DNA from: Amycolatopsis sp. DSM 110486
Lineage (GTDB): Bacteria > Actinomycetota > Actinomycetes > Mycobacteriales > Pseudonocardiaceae
Length of the DNA: 64,000 nucleotides
Assembly (NCBI RefSeq): GCF_019468465.1
Contig: NZ_CP080519.1
Location: forward strand, 3,363,001-3,427,000
Direction: 5' to 3'
Under the pieces are notes generated by a model, which saw only the letters and a list, made by a program, of their open reading frames with translations, had not been told where the DNA came from and searched no databases. Below are positions 41,422 to 49,472 of this stretch, piece by piece. The position numbers and the translations under genes were made by a program. Positions within the stretch are counted from its first letter, which is position 1, and the number at the start of each line of letters is the position of its first letter.

Positions 41422-42729
41422 TCAGGACTGCCCCTGCCAGACCTTCGCCGCGGCCGTCTGCCAGTCGCTCAGGATCGAGTCGAGCTCGTTGGGCTTCTGG
41501 ATGAAGCGGATCAGGGCGGCGTCGGCCGTCGGCTGCAGCGCGTCGGAGGAGTCGCGGTTGAAGAACTGCGTGAGCTCCTTGGCCTCGTCGAGCATCTTCT
41601 TGCCCTTCACGACCAGCGGCGTGCCGTTGTTCTTCGCCGACGGGTTCGCGGGCAGCACCGTGCCGGAGGAGTTCTTGATGTAGAGCTCCTGCGCCTCGGC
41701 CGTGGCCACGTACTTGAACCACTCCTTGACCTCGGCCACGTGCGGCGAGCGAGCGCTGGCGAAGAAGCCGTCGGTCGGGCCCTCCTCGGCGACGGGCACG
41801 CTCGGGTCGAGGATCGGGAACTGGAAGAAGTCGAGGTCGTCCAGCGCGTCCTTCGGAGCGGCGTCGGCGAAGAAGGTGCCGGTGAGCACCATGCCGGTCT
41901 TGCCCTGCAGCAGCACGGTGGTGGCGTCCTGGAACGCGAGCGCCGTGCCGTTCGGGTCGGTGTAGGGCAGCGCCTGACGCCACGGGTCGAAGATCTTCTT
42001 GACCTTCGGGTCGTCGAAGCGGCCGCGGCCGGCGAGCAGGTCCCGGTGGAACTGCGCGCCGTTGATGCGGATGTTGAGATAGTCGAACCACGCCGAGGCG
42101 GTCCACTGGGTACCGCCGCCCGCGCCGAGGCCGATGGGCGAGATGCCCTTGCCCTTCAACGTCTCGCACAGCGCGAGGAACTCAGTCCAGGTGCTCGGCG
42201 GCGTCACGCCCCACTTGGCGAAGTTGGACTTGCGGTAGAAGAAGCCCCAGAAGTAGTAGCTCGTGGGCACGAACACCTGGTGGCCCGCGCCGTCGCCGGA
42301 GAGGCTGCGCATGGCCGGGGTGTAGTTGCCCATCGTCTGCCACACGTCGCCGACGTCGAGCAGCAGGCCCTTCTTGGCGTAGCCCGACAGCAGCGAACCC
42401 GGGTACCAGGTGAAGCTGTCGGGCGGGTTCGCCGAGGTCAGGTAGCTCGGCAGCTGCGTGCGGAAGGTTTCCGACGCGACGGTGTTGACCGTCGCGGTCG
42501 CGCCGCCCTTGTCGCCGAACGCCTTGGCGAGCGCCTCGATCGCGACCTTCGCCTGCGGCGAGGAGAGGTTCGACTGGACGGTGACCGCACCGGCGGCCTG
42601 TTTCACCGGGCCGTTGGAGGCCGAAGTGGCGCATGCGGCGAGAAAGCTGCTCGAACCGAGCGCGCCCAGGCCGACGATGCCGGCGTTGCGCAGGAAATGA
42701 CGGCGGGACAGGCCTTCTGCAGTCGTCAT
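41422..42729 (-). CDS. Sugar-binding lipoprotein of the ABC importer (Tat-type signal)
   Basis: A 435-residue family-1 solute-binding protein. ATG 42729 gives a twin-arginine signal, SRRHFLRN, followed by a hydrophobic core and lipobox LAAC (Cys about 33); AAAGGGG precedes the ATG. The upstream in-frame ORF crosses the promoter and was rejected. Substrate is inferred as an alpha-galactoside from the GH36 gene in the same operon. A short CTCCCC/GGGGAG hairpin lies in the leader. Confidence 0.92.
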   Translation of the reverse strand: MTTAEGLSRRHFLRNAGIVGLGALGSSSFLAACATSASNGPVKQAAGAVTVQSNLSSPQAKVAIEALAKAFGDKGGATATVNTVASETFRTQLPSYLTSANPPDSFTWYPGSLLSGYAKKGLLLDVGDVWQTMGNYTPAMRSLSGDGAGHQVFVPTSYYFWGFFYRKSNFAKWGVTPPSTWTEFLALCETLKGKGISPIGLGAGGGTQWTASAWFDYLNIRINGAQFHRDLLAGRGRFDDPKVKKIFDPWRQALPYTDPNGTALAFQDATTVLLQGKTGMVLTGTFFADAAPKDALDDLDFFQFPILDPSVPVAEEGPTDGFFASARSPHVAEVKEWFKYVATAEAQELYIKNSSGTVLPANPSAKNNGTPLVVKGKKMLDEAKELTQFFNRDSSDALQPTADAALIRFIQKPNELDSILSDWQTAAAKVWQGQS

Positions 42730-42790
42730 CGCTGTGACCCCTTTGTCTGAATGGAGCGTCGCTCCCCTGCGGGGGAGTGACTGCTGGCAC

Positions 42791-42862
42791 AGACTTGCAA
42801 CCGGGCTGGCGGCTGTCAAGATGTATTCATAATTTATGACGTAATCGCGTCCGAGGTAGGAT
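42791..42862. promoter_or_regulatory. Divergent importer/regulator control region with 13-bp operator
   Basis: TCATAATTTATGA (42827-42839) is a perfect palindrome about a central T. On the minus strand it lies 7 bp upstream of a consensus TTGACA (42819-42814), 17 bp from AAGTCT (42796-42791), the importer promoter. On the plus strand its right half occupies the -35 position of TAGGAT (42857-42862), the regulator promoter. The motif matches the one at 34924-34936 as TCnTAAnTTAnGA. Confidence 0.75.
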
Positions 42863-42893
42863 GACTCCGCACTGCCGACTGAGGGGACCTCCA

Positions 42894-43598
42894 TTGTCCG
42901 AACACCGGCCCCGCGGTCTGCACGGACAGACCGTGGAGACGCTCGCCGCGCGGATCCTGTCCGACGAGTGGGGCGAGGGCACCGTGCTCGACCTGCCCGC
43001 GCTTCGCGAAGAGCTCGACATCAGCCTCACCGCCCTGCGCGAGGCGCTGAAAGTGCTGGCAGCCAAGGGAATGATCGACGCCCGCCAGAAGCGCGGCACC
43101 TTCGTCCAGCCGCGCGAGCAGTGGAACATGCTCGACACCGACGTCATGCGCTGGCAAACCGCGGCCAGCGACGACCCGGGCCTGCTCGACGAGCTGACCG
43201 AGGTCCGCACCGTCGTCGAACCCGCCGCCGCGCGCATCGCCGCCGAACGCGCGGATCCCGCCGACCTGGCCGCCCTGCAAGCCGCCCTCGACGACATGAC
43301 CACCGCCGGCGACGACCCCGAAGCCAGCGTCCGCGCCGATCTGACCTTCCACCGCGCCCTGATGACCGCGACGCACAACAACTTCCTCCTTCAGGTGGAA
43401 CGCGTCATCGCGATCGGCCTGGCGGAGCGGGACAAGCTGGTGCACGGGTCGGGACCGTCGGACAACCCCGTGCCGTCACACCGCAAGGTCCTGGACGCGA
43501 TCCTGGCGCGCGATCCGGGGGCGGCGGAGAGTGCGATGTTCGCGTTGGTGACGAAGTCCCGGGACGACTTGGACAAGGCGAAGAAGTCGCGGCGCTAG
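42894..43598 (+). CDS. GntR/FadR-family (FCD) repressor, DgoR-like
   Basis: A 234-residue regulator: N-terminal winged HTH (TVETLAARIL to KGMIDARQKRGTFV) and FCD ligand domain with metal-site residues (EVRTVVEPAAARIAAERA; DLTFHRALMTATHN; SHRKVLDAI). The stretch RGTFVQPREQWNMLDTDVMRW closely resembles the linker of the E. coli galactonate repressor DgoR (from memory). TTG 42894 is chosen since GAGGGGA lies 6 nt upstream, and the ATG at 42861 is part of the TAGGAT promoter element. It probably represses both operons of the locus and is released by galactonate. Confidence 0.85.
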   Translation: MSEHRPRGLHGQTVETLAARILSDEWGEGTVLDLPALREELDISLTALREALKVLAAKGMIDARQKRGTFVQPREQWNMLDTDVMRWQTAASDDPGLLDELTEVRTVVEPAAARIAAERADPADLAALQAALDDMTTAGDDPEASVRADLTFHRALMTATHNNFLLQVERVIAIGLAERDKLVHGSGPSDNPVPSHRKVLDAILARDPGAAESAMFALVTKSRDDLDKAKKSRR

Positions 43599-43601
43599 GG
43601 G

Positions 43602-44201
43602 TCAGCTTTCGGCGAGCGCGGCCTGCAACATCCTCGCCGCCGCAGCACGAGGAGCCGGGTCCACCGCGATCAAGGCGTTCACCACCGCGCCGTCGACGAG
43701 GGCCACCAGCTTCTCCAGCTCCACGCCGTCCACCGGCGTCCCCGAGCGGGTGAAGATCTCTACCAGCAGCTCGTTCAACTGGTCCGACAACGTCCGCATC
43801 AACGGCCTCAAGTACGGCCGCCGCCCGGTGGCCACCAGGCGCTCGTACCGCAGCAGCACCGCCTCCGCGTCGGCCTCCGGGTCGCCGGAAGGCGGGCCCA
43901 GCAGGAGGTCCAGCACCAGCTCCACCGTCGCCGAGACGCCGCGGTTGCGGGTCGCCAGCTCCTCCAGCTGCTGCCGCCCGTTGGCCAGCTCCACCTGCGA
44001 GTGGTGCTCGACCGCCGCGGTCACCAGGTCCTCGAGCGAGTCGAAGTAGTACGTCGTGGACGCGAGCGGCAGGCCGGCCCGCTCGGCGACGGCCCGGTGG
44101 CGCACCGCGTCGAACCCGCCTTCGGCCAGCAGCTCCGCCGCGGCTTCGACGAGGGTGGCTCGCCGGCGCTCGCCCTTCGGGGTGGTTGCTGCTGCCGTCA
44201 T
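43602..44201 (-). CDS. TetR-family transcriptional regulator
   Basis: A 199-residue regulator. The HTH (LVEAAAELLAEGGFDAVRHRAVAERAGLPLASTTYYF, in part) ends with the TTYYF recognition segment; the C-terminal domain carries LRYERLVATGRRPYLRP. A CAGAAT hexamer 8 nt before the ATG suggests a leaderless message. It converges on the GntR gene with only 3 bp between stops. No target can be assigned. Confidence 0.87.
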   Translation of the reverse strand: MTAAATTPKGERRRATLVEAAAELLAEGGFDAVRHRAVAERAGLPLASTTYYFDSLEDLVTAAVEHHSQVELANGRQQLEELATRNRGVSATVELVLDLLLGPPSGDPEADAEAVLLRYERLVATGRRPYLRPLMRTLSDQLNELLVEIFTRSGTPVDGVELEKLVALVDGAVVNALIAVDPAPRAAAARMLQAALAES

Positions 44202-44238
44202 GGCCGGTCATTCTGCCAGCCGCCCCATCAACCGCCCG

Positions 44239-44940
44239 TCAGAACCGGGGGGCCAGCGATGCGGCGAAGCGCGCCAGGTCACCGGCGTACGGCGCGGGGT
44301 GCCCGAACATCCCCGGCACACTCACCAGCACGAGGGTCCCGCCCGTACCGGTGGCGGCACGCTCAGTCACCGCACCCGCCGACTGCACCGGGTAGGTCAC
44401 CGGCGCCCCGCGCGGGAACACGGCCGCGGAGATCGAGCCGTCCGGCAGGGGGAACCCGGCTCCGCGGGCACCCGTCGTACAGATGCTGCCCTGGGAGGCT
44501 TCCGTGGCGGTGAAGTGACCTGGGAGCTCGCCAGCGAGGGCTGTGGCGAGCTCCCAGTCCACCTTTTCGCACCCAGAGGCGCCTTCGACCCGAGGGCCGG
44601 TCCTCCCGTCTCCACTGCCTCCCTGCTGAGGTGGCAGAGCCGGGAAGTTCCCCTCCCCAGTACCCAAAGGACGCGCAGCCGACGCACCGGGTTGCGCGGG
44701 AGCTTCGGCCGAATTCATGACAGCGGCGGAATCGGGCTTACCGCCCGTTCCGGTCACGAGCCCGTAGGCGCCGAAGCCCACCAAAGCCAGTACAACGGCG
44801 CTCCCACCAGCGGCAATGCGGTTGCGGCGGCGCAGCGTCAGCCGGCGCGACTCGCGGACGACGTCGTCCTTCGTGAAAGACGGAGGCGGCACCGCACCGG
44901 GCAGGCCGGAGAACAACGACTCCGCGTCATGCTCATCCAT
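44239..44940 (-). CDS. Membrane-anchored partner of the adjacent ECF sigma factor (putative anti-sigma)
   Basis: A 233-residue protein with a short cytoplasmic N-terminus (about 45 residues), one transmembrane helix (IAAGGSAVVLALVGFGAYGLV, about 42-62, in part) and a Pro/Gly-rich extracytoplasmic region ending in a small domain with two Cys (GCEKV and SICTTG) that could pair. No HxxxCxxC zinc anti-sigma motif is present. The ATG overlaps the sigma gene stop by eight bases, which supports a functional pair. Confidence 0.7.
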   Translation of the reverse strand: MDEHDAESLFSGLPGAVPPPSFTKDDVVRESRRLTLRRRNRIAAGGSAVVLALVGFGAYGLVTGTGGKPDSAAVMNSAEAPAQPGASAARPLGTGEGNFPALPPQQGGSGDGRTGPRVEGASGCEKVDWELATALAGELPGHFTATEASQGSICTTGARGAGFPLPDGSISAAVFPRGAPVTYPVQSAGAVTERAATGTGGTLVLVSVPGMFGHPAPYAGDLARFAASLAPRF

Positions 44941-45544
44941 TGGCCTCCACCTCCCGTTCCAGCACCTGTCGCAGGTTCGCCAGGCCCCGTGCGGTCTGGC
45001 TCTTCACGTTGCCCTCGCTGCAGCCCAGCGCCTTCGCCGCGGCAGTCACGTCCAGGCCCTCGAAGAACCGCAGCACGAGCACCGCGCGTTGCTTCGGCGG
45101 CACTTCCTTCAGCGCCGCCAGCAGGTCTTCCCTCGTCGCGACGCGCTCGGCCAGGCCGGGCGTGTCCGGCATCGGTTCCGGCATGACGTCGGCCTGCCAC
45201 TCCCGGCGCCACGGCCGGCGCGACTCGTCGATGACGGCGCGCACGAGCGTTTTGCGCACATACGCGTCGGTCGCGGCGCGGTCCCTGATCTTCTTCCACC
45301 TCCGGTGCAGGGCGACGAACGCCGTCTGGGCGAGGTCGTCGGCCTTGTGCCAATCGCCACAGAGCAAGTACGCGGTCCGGCGCACGGCGTCCCGCTTCGC
45401 GGAGAAGTACTCCGCGAACTCGTCTTCGTCGCGCTGGTCCACGCGGTCCGCTGCTCCGCTCTTCTGCTCATCCGTCCTCAAGGACGGAACCGGGGGCGTC
45501 CACGGTTGCACGAGACTGCCGATTCCTTCCACCCCCCGCCGCAT
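44933..45544 (-). CDS. ECF RNA polymerase sigma factor (SigE family)
   Basis: A 203-residue ECF sigma factor. Region 2 (RRTAYLLCGDWHKADDLAQTAF, in part; about 55-80) and region 4 (PPKQRAVLVLRFFEGLDVTAAAKALGC, in part; about 145-175) are intact. The first 35 residues are not typical, so a GTG at 45439 (VDQRDEDEFAEYF) may be the true start. It would direct transcription to an extracytoplasmic stress regulon; the overlapping downstream gene is its probable regulator. Confidence 0.9.
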   Translation of the reverse strand: MRRGVEGIGSLVQPWTPPVPSLRTDEQKSGAADRVDQRDEDEFAEYFSAKRDAVRRTAYLLCGDWHKADDLAQTAFVALHRRWKKIRDRAATDAYVRKTLVRAVIDESRRPWRREWQADVMPEPMPDTPGLAERVATREDLLAALKEVPPKQRAVLVLRFFEGLDVTAAAKALGCSEGNVKSQTARGLANLRQVLEREVEANG

Positions 45545-45579
45545 TGATCGCGCGGGTGGCGGTGTGATGTGATCGCGGC

Positions 45580-46599
45580 GTGACCTCGACTCCGCTCGAT
45601 TTCCGCTCCGACACCGTCACCCGCCCGGATCGGCGCATGCGGGCCGCCATGGCCGAGGCCGAGGTCGACGACAACGTGATCGGCACCGACCCGACCATCG
45701 CCCAGCTCGAAGAGCGCGCCGCCGCGACGCTCGGCATGCCCGCCGCGCTGTGGACGCCGAGCGGGACCATGGCGAACCTCATCGCGCTGTCCGTGCACCT
45801 CAAGCGCGGCGACCGCTTCCTCGCGACGCGCGGCGCCCACGTGCTCACCAACGAGCTCGGCTCCGCCGCGTGGCTCGCCGGCGGCATGCCCGACATCCTG
45901 GAGCACGACGCCGGCCCCGGCCGCCCGACGCCCGAGCTGTTGCGCGCCTCCATCGGCAACCCCGGCCCGTATTTCACGCTGCGCACCACGCTGCTGTGCC
46001 TGGAGAACACGCACAATGCGGCCGGCGGCGCCGTCACCCCGCCCGAGGAGCACGCGCGGCTGGTCGCCGTCGCGAAGGAGGCCGGGCTCAACGTCCACCT
46101 CGACGGCGCCCGCATCTGGCACGCGGCCGTCGCGCTGGGTGTGCCGCCGGCGACGCTGACCGTCGGCGTCGACAGCGTGAGCGCGTGCTTCAGCAAGGGC
46201 CTCGGCGCGCCGGTCGGCTCGGTCGTCGCGGGCAGCGTCGAGTTCGTGGAGCAGGCGCGCCGGATGCGCCAGATGCTCGGCGGCGGCGTGCGCCAGGGCG
46301 GCATTCTCGCCGCGGCCTGCCTGGTCGCGCTGGAGAACGTCGGCGAGCTGGCCGAGACCCACGAGCGGGCCCGGCGCCTGGCCGCGGGCCTGGCCGAGCA
46401 CGGCTGGGGCGTCGCCACGCCGGACACCAACATCGTGCTCGCCGAGGTCCCCGACCTGGGCGTGGCCCTGGAGTGGCTCGGTTCGCTCGGCATCCAGGCG
46501 CTGCCGATGGCCGGCAAGGTGCGCTTCGTGCTGCACCGCGATCTCGAACCCACCGCCGTCGAAGACGCGCTGCAGCGCATCAAGGCGGGCGCGCGATGA
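45580..46599 (+). CDS. ltaE: Low-specificity L-threonine aldolase family
   Basis: A 339-residue PLP enzyme (fold type I). FRSDTVTRPDRRMRAAMAEAEVDDNVIGTDPT is the family N-terminus (in part), and the PLP Lys is in SVSACFSKGLGAPVGS near residue 205. HLDGARIWHAAVALG carries the Asp that contacts the cofactor. It cleaves threonine or beta-hydroxy amino acids to glycine and an aldehyde. Starts at a GTG with a weak TGTGAT -10 element 6 nt upstream; coupled to the HAD gene. Confidence 0.9.
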   Translation: MTSTPLDFRSDTVTRPDRRMRAAMAEAEVDDNVIGTDPTIAQLEERAAATLGMPAALWTPSGTMANLIALSVHLKRGDRFLATRGAHVLTNELGSAAWLAGGMPDILEHDAGPGRPTPELLRASIGNPGPYFTLRTTLLCLENTHNAAGGAVTPPEEHARLVAVAKEAGLNVHLDGARIWHAAVALGVPPATLTVGVDSVSACFSKGLGAPVGSVVAGSVEFVEQARRMRQMLGGGVRQGGILAAACLVALENVGELAETHERARRLAAGLAEHGWGVATPDTNIVLAEVPDLGVALEWLGSLGIQALPMAGKVRFVLHRDLEPTAVEDALQRIKAGAR

Positions 46600-47174
46600 A
46601 CTGGATCGTCTTCGATTACGGCGAGGTCCTCTGCACGCGCACCACCGCGCTGCCGAAGCTCGCGGCCACGATGGGCGTGCCCGCCGAGGAGTTCGAGCCC
46701 GTGTACTGGGCGGTGCGCGAGCCGTACGACCGCGGGTCGAGCGACCTCGCGTACTGGACGTCGATCGGCGACCGCCTGGGTGCCCACGTGGACGACACGA
46801 TGTCGGAGGAGCTCACGGCCATCGACGTCGCAGGCTGGTCGAACCTGGCGCCGTCGTCGCTGGAGCTGCTCGAAGCGCTGTCGGAGGCCGGGGCCGCGCT
46901 GGCGCTGCTGTCGAACGCGCCTTCGTCGTTCGGCAAGTGGGTGCGCGAGCAGAAGTGGGCGAAGCTGTTCCGCGTCACGCTGTTCTCGGGTGACGTGAAA
47001 CTCGCCAAGCCCGACGCCGAGATCTTCCGGCTGCTGCTGGAAAAACTCGACGCGAAGCCGGAGGAGTGCCTGTTCTTCGACGACCGCGAGTCCAATGTGG
47101 AGGGAGCGCGCGCCGTCGGCATCCGGGCGCAGCTGTGGGACGGCGCCGAGGCCGCCCGCGCCGCGCTCGACTGA
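46596..47174 (+). CDS. HAD-IA family hydrolase (YihX-like)
   Basis: A 192-residue phosphatase-like protein. Motif I is FDYGEVL, with Gly in place of the second Asp as in YihX-type HADs; motif II LLSNAPSSF (about 108), motif III Lys in KLAKPD (about 135) and motif IV FFDDRESNVEGA (about 162). The ATG overlaps the threonine aldolase stop (ATGA). It contains one copy of the dispersed TCCAnnnTGGA palindrome (47091) at the codons for SNVE. Confidence 0.88.
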   Translation: MNWIVFDYGEVLCTRTTALPKLAATMGVPAEEFEPVYWAVREPYDRGSSDLAYWTSIGDRLGAHVDDTMSEELTAIDVAGWSNLAPSSLELLEALSEAGAALALLSNAPSSFGKWVREQKWAKLFRVTLFSGDVKLAKPDAEIFRLLLEKLDAKPEECLFFDDRESNVEGARAVGIRAQLWDGAEAARAALD

Positions 47175-47266
47175 GGCCTCACCTTCGCGACCCGGCCGCC
47201 CACTCGGCGTCAACTCGATCACCTAAGCTATGCGCGTCCTGACCGATCTTCTCCGGTAGGTGCACT

Positions 47267-48079
47267 GTGGCCGACCACCTCGCGCCGGTCGACTTCGACC
47301 GGCCGAGCAACGCGCGGGTGTACGACGCCCTGATGGGCGGCCGTGACCACTACGCCGCCGACCGCGCCGTGCTGCGCCAGATCCTGGAGCTCGCGCCGGC
47401 CGCGCAGACGATGGCGCAGGAAGTGCGGCAGTGGCTGGTGCGCGCGGTGCGGATGCTCACCGACCGCCTGGGTATCGACCAGTTCCTCGACCTCGGTTCG
47501 GGCTTTCCGACGGTGGAGAACACGCACCAGGTCGCCCAGCGCGTGAACCCCGAGGCGCACGTGGTCTACGTCGACCACGACCCGGTGGTGCAGGCCCACG
47601 GCCGCGCGGTGCTGGCGGAGAACGACTACACCCACATGGTCGGCGCCGACCTGCTCGACCACGAGCGCACGCTGGCGCACCCGGACGTGACGGCTCACCT
47701 GGACTTCGAGCGTCCGCTGGGCCTCATCCTGTGCGCGGTGGTGCACCACATCCCCGACTTCGCCGTGGCGCAGGCGGTGGTGAAGGCCTACGTCGACGCG
47801 CTCGCGCCCGGCTCGTACCTCGTGCTGCTGCACCAGTACAACCCCGCGGACGGCAGTGCGGCCGCCGAGCTGGCGACCTCACTGCAAGCCCGCTTCGCCA
47901 CCACCGGCCTCGACACGCTCTACCGCACGCGCGAGCAGATCACGTCGCTGTTCGACGGGCTGGAGCTCCTGCCGCCCGGCCTGACCCACCCGCACCTGTG
48001 GTGGCCGGGCGGCCCGCGCCTGGCGCCGCTCACGCCGACGAACTTCACGACGCTGGCCGGGGTGGCGCGGGTTCCTTAG
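47267..48079 (+). CDS. SAM-dependent methyltransferase, DUF574 family
   Basis: A 270-residue protein of the actinobacterial DUF574 (Methyltransf_19) family. FDRPSNARVYDALMGGRDHY is the family N-terminus; the SAM site is FLDLGSGFPTVENTHQVA near residue 75 and VVYVDHDPVVQAH near 100. Many actinobacteria carry large numbers of these; substrates are unknown. GTG start with GGTAGGTG upstream. Confidence 0.9.
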   Translation: MADHLAPVDFDRPSNARVYDALMGGRDHYAADRAVLRQILELAPAAQTMAQEVRQWLVRAVRMLTDRLGIDQFLDLGSGFPTVENTHQVAQRVNPEAHVVYVDHDPVVQAHGRAVLAENDYTHMVGADLLDHERTLAHPDVTAHLDFERPLGLILCAVVHHIPDFAVAQAVVKAYVDALAPGSYLVLLHQYNPADGSAAAELATSLQARFATTGLDTLYRTREQITSLFDGLELLPPGLTHPHLWWPGGPRLAPLTPTNFTTLAGVARVP

Positions 48080-48090
48080 TCCACTGTGGA
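48080..48090. repeat. Intergenic copy of the dispersed palindrome TCCAnnnTGGA
   Basis: TCCACTGTGGA lies in the 14-bp gap between two convergent stops. Eight more copies of TCCAnnnTGGA are inside genes at 9041, 9822, 11221, 23407, 26775, 28058, 38841 and 47091. See the matching finding. Confidence 0.7.
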
Positions 48091-48093
48091 GCG

Positions 48094-49008
48094 TCAGGCT
48101 CGCCGGAAACACGAGTCGACGAAGTCGAAGATCAGCTTTTCCACCTGGTCCTTGGTTTTGGGGTCCCGCAGCATGTCCGTGCCGTGGGTCCCGCCGGGCA
48201 GGATCTCCAGGTGCTTGTCGGCCGCGGGCGCTCCGGACGCTTCGTAGAGCTTCTTCACCTCGCCGATCATGTTGCCGCTGTAGTCGTCCGGCTCGACGGC
48301 GAAGAACGCCGGCTTGGTGACCTTGCGGATGGCCGCCACCGAGTCACCACCGCAGTTGCTCGGCGAGGACAGGATCAGCAGGCCCACGAGCTGCGGTTCC
48401 TTGGCCGCGAGCCGCGCGGCCGAGCTGCCGCCGCAAGAAGCGCCGCCCAGCAGCATCGACTTCGCGCCGCAGCGGTGCAGCTCGGCGAGCGCGGCGCTGG
48501 TGTCGGTGTCGAAGTTGCCGGTTATGGAGCCGTTGTTCTTCTGCGCCGCGCCGTGGCCGCGGTACTCGAACACCATCACGTGGTAGCCCTTGGCGGCGAG
48601 CTTCTCCGCGGTGCCCAGCCACGAGCAGATGTAGTAGCCGGACTCGTGGTCGAGGAGGATCCCGCGGTCACCGGACCCCAGCTCGATCGCCGGCAGGTGG
48701 AAGCCGTCCGAGGTGGTGAGGCTGAGCACCTGCGGGTCGAACCGGTCGGGCACACAGGTGTTGACGGGGAAACCCTGCGCGGTCTTGCGCGTACGCTCCG
48801 GCACGGTGACCTCGTACGGCGGCGGCGGGGTGGCGGGCAGCCGTTGCGTGGAGGTGACCGGCGCTGTTGTTGAGGCCTGCTGCGTCGAGGTCTGCTGCGC
48901 CGACTGGTCAGGGGCGTTGGCGGTGGCGTTGGTGTTGGCCGAGCAGGCCGTGACGGCGAGCGCACACAGCAGAGCCAGCAGCGACCCGGCGGTTCGAGTG
49001 GTGGTCAT
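48094..49008 (-). CDS. Alpha/beta-hydrolase lipoprotein
   Basis: A 304-residue protein with lipoprotein signal (ALLCALAVTAC, Cys about 22), a Thr/Gln/Ala/Ser-rich linker to about 60, and an a/b-hydrolase domain. The nucleophile is in GGASCGGSS (about 170), the acid in AVEPDDYSGN (about 235) and the His in GGTHGTDML (about 270). Two Cys (NTCVPD, CFRR end) may pair. Probably an extracytoplasmic esterase of unknown substrate. Confidence 0.8.
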   Translation of the reverse strand: MTTTRTAGSLLALLCALAVTACSANTNATANAPDQSAQQTSTQQASTTAPVTSTQRLPATPPPPYEVTVPERTRKTAQGFPVNTCVPDRFDPQVLSLTTSDGFHLPAIELGSGDRGILLDHESGYYICSWLGTAEKLAAKGYHVMVFEYRGHGAAQKNNGSITGNFDTDTSAALAELHRCGAKSMLLGGASCGGSSAARLAAKEPQLVGLLILSSPSNCGGDSVAAIRKVTKPAFFAVEPDDYSGNMIGEVKKLYEASGAPAADKHLEILPGGTHGTDMLRDPKTKDQVEKLIFDFVDSCFRRA

Positions 49009-49164
49009 CGGTCCTTCTTCGGCGGAGCGGTACGCGCTCCACGGTGGCGGACCGATGTGAGGAAGCGATGAGGATCACGTCAGGGTGCGAACACGCCGAT
49101 GCGGCGCCCAGCCGTCGTGGCCGGTCGCCGCACCGAAGGTCGGGGCCCCCTGAAGTCCGAGCTG

Positions 49165-49350
49165 TCAGCGCCCGATGCGCTTCGCGTCCTTCTTGCCGCT
49201 GATCGCGCCGTAGGCCGCGGTGCCCAGGAACACCACGCCGCCGATGATCGCGATCCACAGCACGGCCTTGAACACGAAGCCGATCACCGCGCCGAGGACC
49301 ATGAAGGCGATCCAGGCGACGATGAGCCCTCCGACGATCTTCCAGAACAT
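49165..49350 (-). CDS. Small hydrophobic membrane protein (61 aa)
   Basis: MFWKIVGGLIVAWIAFMVLG begins a 61-residue protein with two closely spaced membrane segments and a basic tail (SGKKDAKRIGR). GGAGGAG lies 4 nt before ATG 49350, which supports this start over the longer in-frame ATG at 49437. Such small proteins are common and uncharacterised in actinobacteria. No function assigned. Confidence 0.7.
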   Translation of the reverse strand: MFWKIVGGLIVAWIAFMVLGAVIGFVFKAVLWIAIIGGVVFLGTAAYGAISGKKDAKRIGR

Positions 49351-49472
49351 GGCTCCTCCATGACGTTTCCGCGCCACGCCGGCCCGGTGCTGTCCAGCGT
49401 GCCACCCGCGGCGCGAAAACTCTCTCGTCCAGGCCAACGTTCAGGGGGATATCCGGGTTCCCCCTGACCGGT

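Noticed and set aside
42762..42777. CTCCCC/GGGGAG hairpin in the importer leader as a terminator or riboswitch
   Set aside because: Stem of only six pairs with no T-run and no recognisable aptamer; mentioned in the gene entry only.
41422..42894. Longer start (490 residues) for the sugar-binding protein
   Set aside because: The extension crosses the TTGACA promoter and the operator palindrome and hides the twin-arginine lipoprotein signal that begins at ATG 42729.
44239..45544. Zinc-dependent anti-sigma (ZAS) pair
   Set aside because: The membrane partner has no HxxxCxxC motif, so only a general sigma/partner relation by gene overlap is claimed.
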